A DNA stretch of 40,159 bases from Acanthamoeba lenticulata (lineage: Eukaryota; Discosea; Longamoebia; Acanthamoebidae): the NCBI GenBank assembly GCA_002179805.1, contig NAVB01000870.1, positions 1 through 40,159 on the forward strand, in the 5' to 3' direction. Below the pieces are notes generated by a model. That model made no database searches, was not told the origin of the DNA, and was given only the letters and a program-made list of their open reading frames with translations. Of this stretch, positions 28,049 to 38,065 are shown in pieces. The stretch's first letter is position 1. The number at the start of each line of letters is the position of its first letter. The position numbers and the translations under genes are program-made.

Positions 28049-29733
28049 ATGGAAACAACAACAAACGCGTTTCGGCAGGCCGAGAAGCGATTTCGCGTGA
28101 CGAAGAAGGCACCGCCCACCAAGCGGCAGCGAAAGAAGGCAGCCCAGCTGCCAGCTGCGGAGTTGCCGTGGGAGGAGGTGATCGATTTTATGCGATTAGA
28201 TGCCAACAGCGCTGCTAATCGATCCCTCATCCAAGAGCATGAGGTCGCCACCCAGCTCCAGGACTGTGGTGACCTGCCCCGTGTGCCCAAGTTCTTCACA
28301 CTTGCAAACGCCCCAGGTATTCCTCTCTACCGCAACCCCCTGCTACTTGCAGTCTCGCTCAGCTCGTGGGCAGGCTTTGCCTTCATCCCAAACCCGTTTA
28401 CTCTGGAGGAGCAGCTTCTGTGGGCCGATCGGTGCAGCCCCTTGCTCTGTGATGTGGAAACTTGGGCTCTTCTTCTTGTGTCTGACCCCTGTTGTCGTCC
28501 TGCAGATGCGTACGCGAGTATGTGGAAGCGCCGCCAGGCGTGACCAACTTGGCCGCTCATCATCCGGCATCGGCTCTCACGCACCTCTTCTCGCGCGCGT
28601 TTCCGTCCGCTGCTTCATCACCGCCCGCGCCAACCTCCAGCACAAGCCGAGAGGAGTGCAGCTCGCCCCGCCAGACCGCTGACGAGCCGCCCCACCAAGA
28701 CAAGGAGGAAAACGACGACGAAGGAGAGGCTGAAGCGACCCACTACGGCACCTCCACCCCGTCATCGACCACCACACAGGCAGACAACAACAGCAGCAGC
28801 TGCAGTAGGAAGGAGCCTGGGGCCCTGCTCTGGAAGCTGCGATGGACCACCCTGGGCTACCACTACGACTGGACCAATCGGTACGCGTACCCTCGTGGCC
28901 GGCGGACTGTCGCGTGCGGAGCTTACCCTTGCCGAATTATCCTCGCGGCGGGGCGAACGACAGGAAGTACCACGCCCACTCCAGGGACGACTTTCCAGAG
29001 AGCCTCGCGCGACTCTGCGAGCACTTTGCCGCGTCCGTCGGCTCGAGCCTTGCGTGCGAGGTGCGTCTCCTGTGCGCTGGAGTGTACGACAAAATGACTT
29101 AATGAGCATCTAACCATTTGTGTGAACAACCCCAGGCCGCCATTGTGAACTACTATGCTCCCGGTACGACGTCATCCCCTGCCTTCCCAATCTTCAACGT
29201 CGAGACTCATGGCGCCTTACCAAATCCCTGCAATCGGGGGGCAGAGACGGTGCTCTGCGGGCATCTGGACGACGTGGAGCTCACCTTTGAAGCGCCCATC
29301 GTCTCCATCAGCCTCGGCCTCTCCGCCATTTTCTTGTTCGTACCTGTCCCCCCCCCCTCTACTGCTCGCTCTAATGAGAGGAGGGCAGACTGGGCGGGCA
29401 GACACGTGCGGAGCAGCCGCGGGCCATCCTTCTTCGGTCCGGGGACGTGGTGATCATGGGCGGCGCATCGCGCCTGCTCTACCACGGCGTGCCCTGCATT
29501 CTGCCCGACACCCTCCCGCCGGCCTTGGCACAGCCCCCACCCGCCCTCCTCGGTACGACGATGCTGCGTTGGGTGTTTTTGAGCCCATCGCCACCAATGT
29601 GCTCACCCTCGACTTGCCCGCGCCAGCAGAGGAGCGACCGCACCTGATGCAGGTGGTCGAGTTCCTGCGCCAGCGGCGGATCAACATCAACGCCCGGCAA
29701 GTGCTGCCGGCCGGCGGCGACTTCCCTTCATGA
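28049..29733 (+). CDS. ALKBH1: ALKBH1-type Fe(II)/2-oxoglutarate dioxygenase
   Basis: AlkB-family demethylase acting on methylated nucleic acid; animal ALKBH1 works on tRNA (m1A, m5C) and is reported for DNA N6-methyladenine. About 400 residues in seven exons. A basic start (KKAPPTKRQRKKAAQLP) precedes FAFIPNPFTLEEQLLWADRC, then a low-complexity Ser/Thr/Gln/Glu insertion of about 90 residues (28570-28800). The catalytic part begins LLWKLRWTTLGYHYDWTN and INYYAP-like IVNYYAP. GHLDD supplies the His-x-Asp metal pair, SLGLSAIFLLGG and LLRSGDVVIMGGASRLLYHG the distal His, and INARQVLP the 2-oxoglutarate-binding Arg. All metal and cofactor residues are present. The exon before GHLDD uses acceptor GGGGGGCAG, and the AIFLLGG junction is set by homology. 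No obvious mitochondrial presequence; the Lys/Arg-rich N-terminus may be nuclear. Confidence 0.92.
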
Positions 29734-29783
29734 CCCGTGCGGCGATACTTCAAAGGAACAACGAAAAAACGTTGCTTTTATTA
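29734..29783. other. Compressed convergent 3' ends of ALKBH1 and REV1
   Basis: Only 47 bp separate the two stop codons. On the REV1 strand AATAAA (fwd TTTATT, 29777-29782) overlaps its stop codon, so cleavage would fall in or beyond ALKBH1's 3' end. A perfect inverted repeat CAACG-AAAAAA-CGTTG occupies 29759-29774. The two mRNAs must overlap antisense unless 3' UTRs are nearly absent. Confidence 0.6.
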
Positions 29784-32700
29784 CGACGATGACGCATCGA
29801 ACGCAAAGGGCGGTCCGAGGCGCAGGGGCGCGCCGTAGTCGGCCTCCATCTTGTCCTGCAACACACGATGCACGTCGTTGTACGCTCGCTGCAGCGCCTC
29901 CGTGCCCGCCCGCCTGCAGCCCGCGCGTCACCACTCTTGTTGGCGAACGCAATGACAACAGCAGCAGAGGAGGAAAAGTACCGTCGGAAGGCGACGAGGA
30001 CGTGGTAGACGTCTTCGAGGTCTTTCTCGTCGAGCAGCTGCGCGAGGTAGGCCGTGAGCATCCGCACTTGCTGGGGCAGCATCGCGTCGCCGATGGAGGT
30101 GGCCATCCACTCGCGGAAGAGGTCTGCCGCCCGGCCCCGATGCGTGGCCGTGTCGAACCGGAGGGGCTCTTCTTCTGCTTCTTCGTCCCTTTTTCCGCTC
30201 GTCGAGGAGGCCGCGCGCCGCCGCTTGCGCTGCTCGATGGCCTCGCGCCGCTGGAGCTCCTGCTGGTGGGCCTTCTCCGTATTGCGCCGCAGCGTCTGCG
30301 TGAGCGTCACCAGGCCGGGCTCGTTGTCCTCTTCGGCGCCGCCCTTGCTCCGCCGCTTGCGGGTGGGCGTCTTGTTGGCTGCGGTGGCGGTGGGCTTGGC
30401 TGACGCGTTTTTGCTCCCCGGTGGCCGCCCTCGCTTCCTCTTCGCCTGCTTGCCCGCATCGCTGCTGGTCCGCTGCTGTTGCTGGTCCGCGGCGCCAACC
30501 AAGTCGTCGTCCTGCGCGAGCTGCCCCTCCTCGCCCTCGCCTGCCACAGGCGCCAGCAGCGCTTCCAGCTTCTCCTCGGCCACCGCGGCTGGTGTCGTGG
30601 CGGCGGCGGCCTCGGCGGCCACGGGCTGCGGCGGCTCGCTTGTTGCTGGCTGCTGCTGCTTGCTGCTGCTCTTCCGCCACTGCTGGGACAGGGTGGTCTC
30701 CCTCAGGAGGCGCCCGCCTGGGCCCACGTTGCCCTGCAACGACTGCTCGGGCAGGCCTCCAGCCCTCCCTCGCGCGCCTCGCCTTGCGGGCGACTTGCCC
30801 ACGCTCGGCGTGGTGGCGGCGGTTGATGTGGTCGTTGACGTTGTTGTCGAGGCGGCACCAGCGGCCTCGACTGAGCTCCCGGCAAGCCGCTGGAGCTGGA
30901 TGCCGATGCCCCGCACGTCCTCCACCAGCACGCCCAAGTCGGCGTAGAGTTTGAGGCATTCGCGGTAGATGAGTTCTGGCTCGTCGGTCTCATGCGCGAG
31001 CGTGACGGAGCGGCTCAGGTTGTCCACGATGCCGTGGCCCAGAAGCTTGCGCGGCTCAGGCGCGTTCTCCCTCCGCTTCTTCAGCTGCATCGCGATCCGC
31101 CCATGTGTTTTCACGTCACCAGATGACTCTTCCTGACCACGAACACGCACATACGATCGTACCTTGAAGACGATGGTGCGCCCTCGGACGCCGGCCTTTT
31201 TGAGGCGGCTCGCAAGCTCGCCGGTGAGCTGATGGAGGAACTTGTCCAGCTGGCTCATCTCGGTGAAGCGGATGCCCCAGTTGACGTCCACGCCGACTGA
31301 CTTTCGTTGCTGTGGTCCGCCCACGTTAAACCCAACGCGCCAGTAGCCATAATCTGACATGCGGCCGAACCTTGAAGGTGGCCAAGGGCCGGTCGTCCCA
31401 CCCGCGCGCATAGTTAAAGAGCGTTTCGCCCATCTTCTTGCCAAACTGGCCGATCAGGTGCTCCTTGGAGAGCGGCAGCAGGTCGCCGCAAGTCTCGATC
31501 CGCATCTCCTGTTCGAGTCGTCAACAACAACAACGACAAGAGTCTGCACACTCGAGAAGGAGGCGCACCCGAAGCCGACGGCCCAGCTTCCAGCCCACGC
31601 CCGGTAGGCGGTCCACGGGCAAGGTGGCCAGATGGGAGGACACCGCCGCGGGCCCGGTCAGGTGGTACTGCCCGTCGGGCTTGGCGTGGCGCGTGGCCAG
31701 CTTGGCCAGGAGGATGTTGGGCCCGATCCCCACCGAGGCCGTGCAGCCCGTGGCCCGGAAGATGTCGCTCCGAATGGCGCGGGCCAGGTCCTCGGGCTCC
31801 ATGTCGCTGGCGCTGACGTCCAGCAGGGCCTCGTCGCAGCTCCCCACTTGGATCCTGCTGGTGTATTTGAGGAACACCCGATACATCTCCTTCGACACCT
31901 GCTCGCCGTGTCGGCATGAATCGATGAAGAAGAGAATCGAACGTGAGGCCGTCGAGTCTCGTGAGGAACGAGAGAAGTGGGCGATTGCACCTTCTCGTAC
32001 TTGTCAAACTGATAGGGCACGGCCACCAGATTGGGGCACAGCTCGCGGGCCTGGCCCACCATCATCCCGTTGGACACGCCTGAAGGGCGAAGCAAAGATC
32101 AGGGACACGACAATGGTCCTCCCAAAAGGTCGGTCGGTGTGAACGTACCGTACTTGCGGGCCTCATAGGAGGCCGAGGCCACCGATGAAGTGCCGTGCAC
32201 CGAGTTGGAGTGGGCCACCACCACGGGCTTACCGACCAGCATCGGGTTCGAGCGGATGGCAACCGACGCGAAGAAGCAGTCCTGATGCGCCGACCGAGAG
32301 AGATGTCAGTGGCCATATGAGGCTGCACGCCCAACAAGAGGCTCCAGACACACCATGTCGACGTGCATGATGATCCTGTTCTCACCGGGTGATGGTCCGC
32401 CGAGACTGCGCGCAGGTTTCATCTTTCGCGGTACTGGCCGTCCGTCGTCGCCCGAGGCCATTTCATCTTCTTCGGCATCCTCTTCTTCTTGTTCCTCCTC
32501 ATCCCCGACGACGTCGGCCAGACCGCGCTCCGCCGTTCGGGGCTTAGCAGCACGGGCTTGATCCTCTGACTGGAGACGAGCGTTGGGGTTGAGGGCCAAA
32601 AGGTACGAGTGGAGCTCGTCCTCAAACTGCGCACGCCAAAGCGACAGGTGGTGCAGTCGGGAGGCCTTGTAGTAGCCGTCGATGAAGCCCTCGTCCGTGG

Positions 32701-34082
32701 CGTCGCGCATGTGCGTCTCCTTGCCCTTGTCGCCCACGCCAGTGCTCGCGCTCGGCCGAGGAACTGTAGGTGCGGTCGACGAAGAGGTCGTAGAGAGAAG
32801 AGGAGGGGCAACGACGCCTTGCTCGGATTCTCGGGTCGCGCTCTCCTGAGGCGGTATGTCCACTGGAGCCACGCCCAATGGCAAAGTGATGCCAGCCTCC
32901 TCTTCTCGCGTTTCGAGTCTTTTGGGCGGTGAGAGGAGCGGGTCGCCGCGGTAGTCATCAAACTTGTCGTGCTTCTCGCCGTGGGCGTCACCGGCCAAGG
33001 GACCCGACTGTCGATAACCATCGGGTAGCTCTGTGTCCTCGTCTTCGTCTCCAGCCACAGCGGAAGCCTCGGTAGCCTTGTGCGGTAGCTGCGTGCTTTC
33101 TTGTGTGCTCACAACGGCCCCTCCGTGCGCCGTCAGGCTACTTCCAGAGGTACTCGACAAGGAGCGATGGGCGCTGGCCGAGGACGAAGAGGACGCGGAG
33201 GATATGAAAGACGAGAGAACAGCCGCTGACTTGCTGCACAAGTGGAACATCCACGGTGAGATGACGCATAAAGCGCTGAAGTGCGAGTGGGATGGAGGTG
33301 GACCTCGTTTGCAGCTCTGGTGCAAACAGGGGCGAGTAGGAGTGACAGTCCAGCAGCTTGCCCGCTTTGATGCAGTCCAACACCCACTCCGGTCGCACCA
33401 CGTTGACGCCGCTGCTCCATGAAATGCAGCACACCCGCTCAACAGGAGGTCCACAAGTACAAAGAGGTGGTGCGTACGCTTTGTAGGTCTTGCACTCGTG
33501 CTGATGTGTGGTAAAGGTGTTGGTGATGATATGTGTCACTGATCTAGAGCTGTAATGCTGCATGAAGATCCCACCGTAGGCCACCACGAGCTTGCGCAAA
33601 GTCATTTCTGATGGCTGTAATCACCGCGTCAGTCAGCGGGGTCACACATGCTGCTGACAAGTCATCACGATACCTCAGTGTAGCCATTCACCCACACCAC
33701 AATCTGGTCAAATATTAGTGGCTTAGTTTCATCACCATCATCCTCCTGACTATGGCACAAGAAAGAGGACAGTGAGCGGTGGTGACAATGTAGGCCGGTG
33801 GCCGGGGAGAGGATACTTGTGAAACTGGGCAAACAGTTTCTTCTTCTTCTCGGCAAAGTAGTGCCTTCTTGTTGACTTGCGTGGTTCGCCGGGGCCTTCG
33901 GGTATCTCTACACCTGCCACAGCCGGCACTTGTGAACGGCGGCCGACAGCAGAGGGCAACGGCGAAGTAAAGGGTCGTTGAGGAGAATCAAGCGGCAACA
34001 AGGAGTGCACGTTGGTTAAACCATAAGGAACGGAGGAGGGACGAGAAGGGCTTGGGTGCCCTCCTCTCGGGTTCTCGTCCAT
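29781..34082 (-). CDS. REV1: REV1 translesion DNA polymerase (BRCT + Y-family core + CTD)
   Basis: Deoxycytidyl transferase and scaffold of translesion synthesis. About 1,100 residues in around ten exons. After a Pro-rich start ([20 protein letters not shown]) come [14 protein letters not shown] and the BRCT domain ([38 protein letters not shown]). A long acidic linker leads to the REV1-specific RLHHLSLW segment. In the Y-family core, [12 protein letters not shown] and [11 protein letters not shown] give the metal-binding Asp/Asp/Glu, and [20 protein letters not shown] and LPGVGWKLG are fingers/HhH parts; the little-finger region has [11 protein letters not shown] and [16 protein letters not shown] Ser/Gln/Lys-rich tail contains an AT-hook-like KRGRPPGSK. 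The C-terminal domain ([20 protein letters not shown] ... [17 protein letters not shown]) would bind REV7 and Y-family partners. No ubiquitin-binding motif is visible. A start at 34130 is also open. Confidence 0.93.
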
Positions 34083-34205
34083 AAATCTTGCAACAACGAT
34101 GCAAGAGCCACAAAACAGAAAATGTTCCAATAAAAGTTTGGTTTGTTGTGGTGAGAGAAAATAATTGAGAAAATGATTTTATGTCGACGCGAAGGAGAAG
34201 GGCGC

Positions 34206-36626
34206 TCAGTCGAATCGCGGCTTGGGCTTGAAGCGCTCGAGGGCTGGGGCGGGGGCACCACCCCGGGCCTCCTCGGCCTGACGCTCCTTCTCCTGAAGAT
34301 CCTTCTTCATCTCGGCGTACATCTCCTTGCGCTGCACGTGCTCGTTCTTGCGCTCGAGCTACAAACGTCATGAAATGGTAAGACGAGTGCCGCCGGGCAA
34401 CAACAAGCAGTAGATTGAGGCGCACCTTTTGAGTCTCGATAATGTTCTTCTGCTTCTTCCTGTACTTCCGCGTGGCCTGGTGCTTGACTCGGTTGTTCCT
34501 CTCCTTGGGCGCTTCCGCATTCTTGGCCTCCTCTTCCTGCCTCTCCTTCTCGATGACGGCGCGCGGGGCTGTGTCCACTCTGCCCACGAGCATCGGATTG
34601 AGATTGATCATCTCTGGTTGAAGCTGCACGCAGAAATAAACCAGACAATATGAGCTCGTCATCAACAACAATACGAGTGCCAACGAAGAGAGGGGTTTGA
34701 AAGAGCCACGCACCTTCTCAAGCAGCGTGTGCACAGTGTGCTCCCGGAGCTGCTTGCCCGTCTGGTAGGGGTTGGCCTCGAAAGTGTCGAAGTTGGGCTC
34801 TCCCGAACCCGGCACGATGATGGACGACACGCCGAGGGAGTGGCCGATGCCCATCACGTCTTCGTATGGCGTGAAGTGGATGTCCGAAATGTCGGCGCCT
34901 GAAAACGCGTTCCGGAACCACACGTTTGGTTCGTGTCGTTCGTCAGAGGCAGGCCAAGTCATGACACTAGCTAGTGGTGAAATGTGTGTAGAAATGTACC
35001 AGGCACCAGATGCTTCATGTAGGGCTCCTCTTGCTTGGTTTGCAGAGCATCCTTCCAGATGGCCACATGTGGGCCGATGGCCACGCCGAGAAGCCCTTGC
35101 TGACTGATGGAAAGGCTACTCGCCGGAGCGAATGTGTGGTAGCTGTGGAGGAGCTTGTACGTCCTGTCGAATGAAAAATGTCAGTCCTCAAAATCGTAAA
35201 GGGACAGCACGTTGTTGGGTGGAGGAGCTCAAGTACCGCAAGTCCCAAATCTTCATCTGTCCGTCCACACCCGCAGTGGCCATGTACTGGCCCATTTTAT
35301 CGCACGCAACCGAGCGCACCGGTCCCTGGTGGCACAGCATCTTCACCAACGGCTTGGTCATGTTCGGGCTCCACATAGTGACCGTGCCTAGCGTGACCAT
35401 CCACGCGTAAGTTATGAGATGAAGAATTCTTCACGGTTGCTCGAGGCGGGAGGACACTCACCGTTGGCGTGGCCGAGGTTGATGATTGCATTCCAGGGGT
35501 TCTGCACCATGCAATCGCAGTTACCGAGCTTCGTCGATTGCTCATAGACGAGCTCGCCGGTAGACGTGTCCTGGTACTTAAGCCAACCCGCTTGATTCTA
35601 TATATATATATATACAGAGTGTGAGACACCTATGGTGAGCTGCAGCAGTTCCCCTGGGAGAGAGGCGCGGCGTACAATGGAGACGAGGAGCCAATGGTAC
35701 GGCAGGAATTCCAATCGGTTCACGTCTGTGTGGCTCTTCAAGCGGTGCGTCTCCGTTCCTCGGTGATCGTAGAGATAGACATGCTTCTTTTGTGCCACGG
35801 CGAACAGCTGGTAGTTGCTCAAAATCCTGAGTGTGAGTGGAGTGAGCAGCTCGATCGCGATCAAGAGACACGTCGACGTGTCACACACGCGGCGCAAGTG
35901 TCGTACTTGACATCTCGGATGGTTTCCTTCACATGCACTTCAGCAAGAATCCTGTTCTTCTTCCAATTGAGCAGCGCAATGTGGCCCTTCTTGCCGCCCA
36001 TGAGCATATAGGTGCCTTCGCGCGAGTAGTCAATCTTGTACGGGGCAAACGTTTCCAGGTTCAGATCAAACCTCTGCACACGCGTGCGAAGTGTGCGTCA
36101 GCGAACTGAGCCATCCACATGGCCATAGTCTCCTCGGGTGGACGTACGTTGGCAGCAGTTTGAACGTCAACAGCCGCAACAATCTCTGACTGCTTGAAGT
36201 ACTTGGTCTTCAAAAGAGGATCCTCCGACTCCAGATAACCTGGCTCGGTGGGAAGAAGCAACTCTGCCCTCGCAGCTTCGCGTGCTGCCCTCTTTTGCAA
36301 ACTTTTGGCCTTGGTGAACTGTCCCCTCGCCTTCTTGTCTTTGACGCCCTGTGCCGACAATTGCCGCTGAGATTTTTTTTTTTTTTCAAAAATCGGAACA
36401 TGCCGCCGTATTTTGTACCTTAAAGCTGGCATCGGTTGAGCTCATCCTGTTGTATTTGCGTGCTTTGCGCATAATCTCGGCATCTTGCCCATTATCCTTC
36501 GATCGCTTTCGCTTCCTCCCCGCTTGCTTGCGATTTGGGCCAGATTTTTGTTGATTTTGCTTAGCGGGCCCTTCGGTGGAGCCGTGCATCGTCGGCGTAT
36601 TCATTTCAGTTGCAGCTGCCTCCATC
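34206..36626 (-). CDS. WDR46: WDR46 / UTP7 (BING4) small-subunit processome protein
   Basis: Nucleolar WD40 protein needed for 18S rRNA maturation. About 560 residues in some ten exons. A basic N-terminus ([14 protein letters not shown], then [20 protein letters not shown]) precedes [20 protein letters not shown]. The propeller reads [75 protein letters not shown] and [12 protein letters not shown]. The BING4 C-terminal domain has [19 protein letters not shown] and [18 protein letters not shown], then a coiled-coil-like Lys/Glu tail ending KPKPRFD. Homology to human WDR46 is continuous. REV1 starts 124 bp downstream on the same strand; the upstream neighbour at 36737 diverges with 110 bp between start codons. 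Confidence 0.93.
35599..35614. repeat. (TA)8 microsatellite at a WDR46 splice acceptor
   Basis: Eight TA units end exactly at the acceptor TAG (fwd CTA, 35598-35600) of a WDR46 intron, taking the place of the usual pyrimidine tract. The reading frame on both sides (LLVSI / NQAGWLKYQ) fixes the junction. Confidence 0.85.
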
Positions 36627-36736
36627 GCCCTGGGTCGTTCAAACACAACTCCTTGCGCCGGAGGGAGAAATGAAGAGGAAGAAACTGCTGCGTAAAAGAA
36701 AAGAAACAGAACAGAAAAAACTTGGTGTGCAGCGAC

Positions 36737-37258
36737 ATGGCGCAAGCACGGCTACCAGCGGCCCTGCAGCTGCGCTACCTTTCTTTCTCTTGTTGGCAGC
36801 GCTCCACCACTGTTAAAACATGCAACGGGGTTGATGCCAGCTTACAAAGGCGGTGGGTCACCAGTAGCAGCACCAACAACAGCAACGGAAGCCGACCCGC
36901 GAAGACCGCAGGCCTGTCCCGCACACCAAGCAATCAGGCGCAAGAGGACCGACTGCGTGAACTACGGAGAATGGAGGACGAAAGGAAACGATGGCGGCAG
37001 GAAGTGGAAGAGAGCAAAAAGCGTGGGGACTTTGTTGGCCTTGCGCGAGCCATCACTGCTCTGCGCAACTTGGGTCCCTCTCCTGCAGGCCACGTTGCAA
37101 CATCGTTGAGGGTGCTCAAAGAAGGAATCAAGGATGAGGACAGCCGCGTTCAAGTGAACCATCATGAGGACGAGGACGAGGATGAGGACGAAGAGGACTT
37201 CTGGCCGGATGATGACGACGATGATGAAGCTGATTCAGGCCGAGAAGGACCCAAATAA
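36737..37258 (+). CDS. Small protein with likely mitochondrial presequence and acidic tail, unknown function
   Basis: An uninterrupted frame of 173 residues from ATG 36737 to TAA 37258. The first 45 residues are Arg-rich and lack Asp/Glu apart from one Asp (MAQARLPAALQLRYLSFSCW, then LQRRWVTSSS), typical of a mitochondrial presequence with an R-2-like cleavage site. The middle is a charged helix (EDRLRELRRMEDERKRWRQE) followed by GLARAITALRNLG. The last 40 residues are strongly acidic (DEDEDEDEED, DDDDDDEAD). I recognise no family. The frame is open five codons further upstream to another ATG at 36722. It shares a 110-bp divergent promoter with WDR46. Confidence 0.65.
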   Translation: MAQARLPAALQLRYLSFSCWQRSTTVKTCNGVDASLQRRWVTSSSTNNSNGSRPAKTAGLSRTPSNQAQEDRLRELRRMEDERKRWRQEVEESKKRGDFVGLARAITALRNLGPSPAGHVATSLRVLKEGIKDEDSRVQVNHHEDEDEDEDEEDFWPDDDDDDEADSGREGPK

Positions 37259-38065
37259 GCAGAAAAAGTAGCTCTACCGACGACGGGCACCCTTCTTTTG
37301 AGGCCGAGATAGGAGCACGGACTTCAACAAGCCTGGACTGTTTTCTCTGCTCGTGTTCTGTAGAAGGGCTGCTGCGCGAGGTAATTTCCAGGCGCAGCAG
37401 GTAATAAACCGCCGAATATCCTGGGACACAACGGTGCGCCTTTTCTGCTTGTGCGTAAATTTCCCAAGGTTGTGTCCTTCGTCTCTCGCTCTCTGCAGGC
37501 GCCTCGTCCACAGCCGCTTGGCGTCTTCCTCTCCCTCTTCCGTCTCTCTGCATCTGGCTATTTCCCCTTTCGACCTGCCTGCTGCTGGTTTTGTCCAGTA
37601 CCAAGTCGCAACCGAAATAGGCGACCCCTCCTCCAGCTGCAGCAGGAATCACATTTATATCATCAAATTTCAAAATCAGAAAACGAAACAGCACCAAGAC
37701 CGCTCTCTGAATACGCCTCTTCCTCAAGCCGCCTGGTGGAGCAGAGTAGAGATTACTGCCCGAAAGTGTATCCCCCACGAAGCCAATTGGGCATGGAGTT
37801 TGGAATTGGAGGCACGCTCTCTGCCCCCCTTCCGCCCCGCTCTTAGCCTTCGATTAACGCGGTTCATATTTTGGGTGGGGCTTTACAGAATGTACCGTGG
37901 AGTTGGCCTGCTCAGAGGAATGGACGCTTGTGGAGCGGGTCAATGAGCAGCATAACGAGGTACTTGCAAGGGATTGAGGAGTCCCTGTCAGCAAGCTTGC
38001 TCATTATGCTGCCTGTACTTGTGCAGCTGCTCAATTCAATTTGCATCGACCGAGACCGCCCCGAA
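37259..38065. other. Region before the myotubularin gene; possible 5' exon
   Basis: About 800 bp with few ATGs and no family-like frame on either strand. One stretch (about 37888-37958) reads CTVELACSEEWTLVERVNEQ between an acceptor (TTTACAG) and a donor (GAG/GTACTT), and splices in phase to codons before 38066. It may be a coding or leader exon of the myotubularin gene whose own start I could not find. Confidence 0.4.

Noticed and set aside
29928..30959. Minus-strand frame of 343 residues overlapping REV1
   Set aside because: Shifted frame of the REV1 tail; Arg/Ala/Gly-rich by composition only, while the REV1 frame holds the conserved little-finger and CTD blocks.
37128..37778. Minus-strand frame of 216 residues
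   Set aside because: Partly antisense to the acidic-tail gene, no domain, and no supporting splice or start context.
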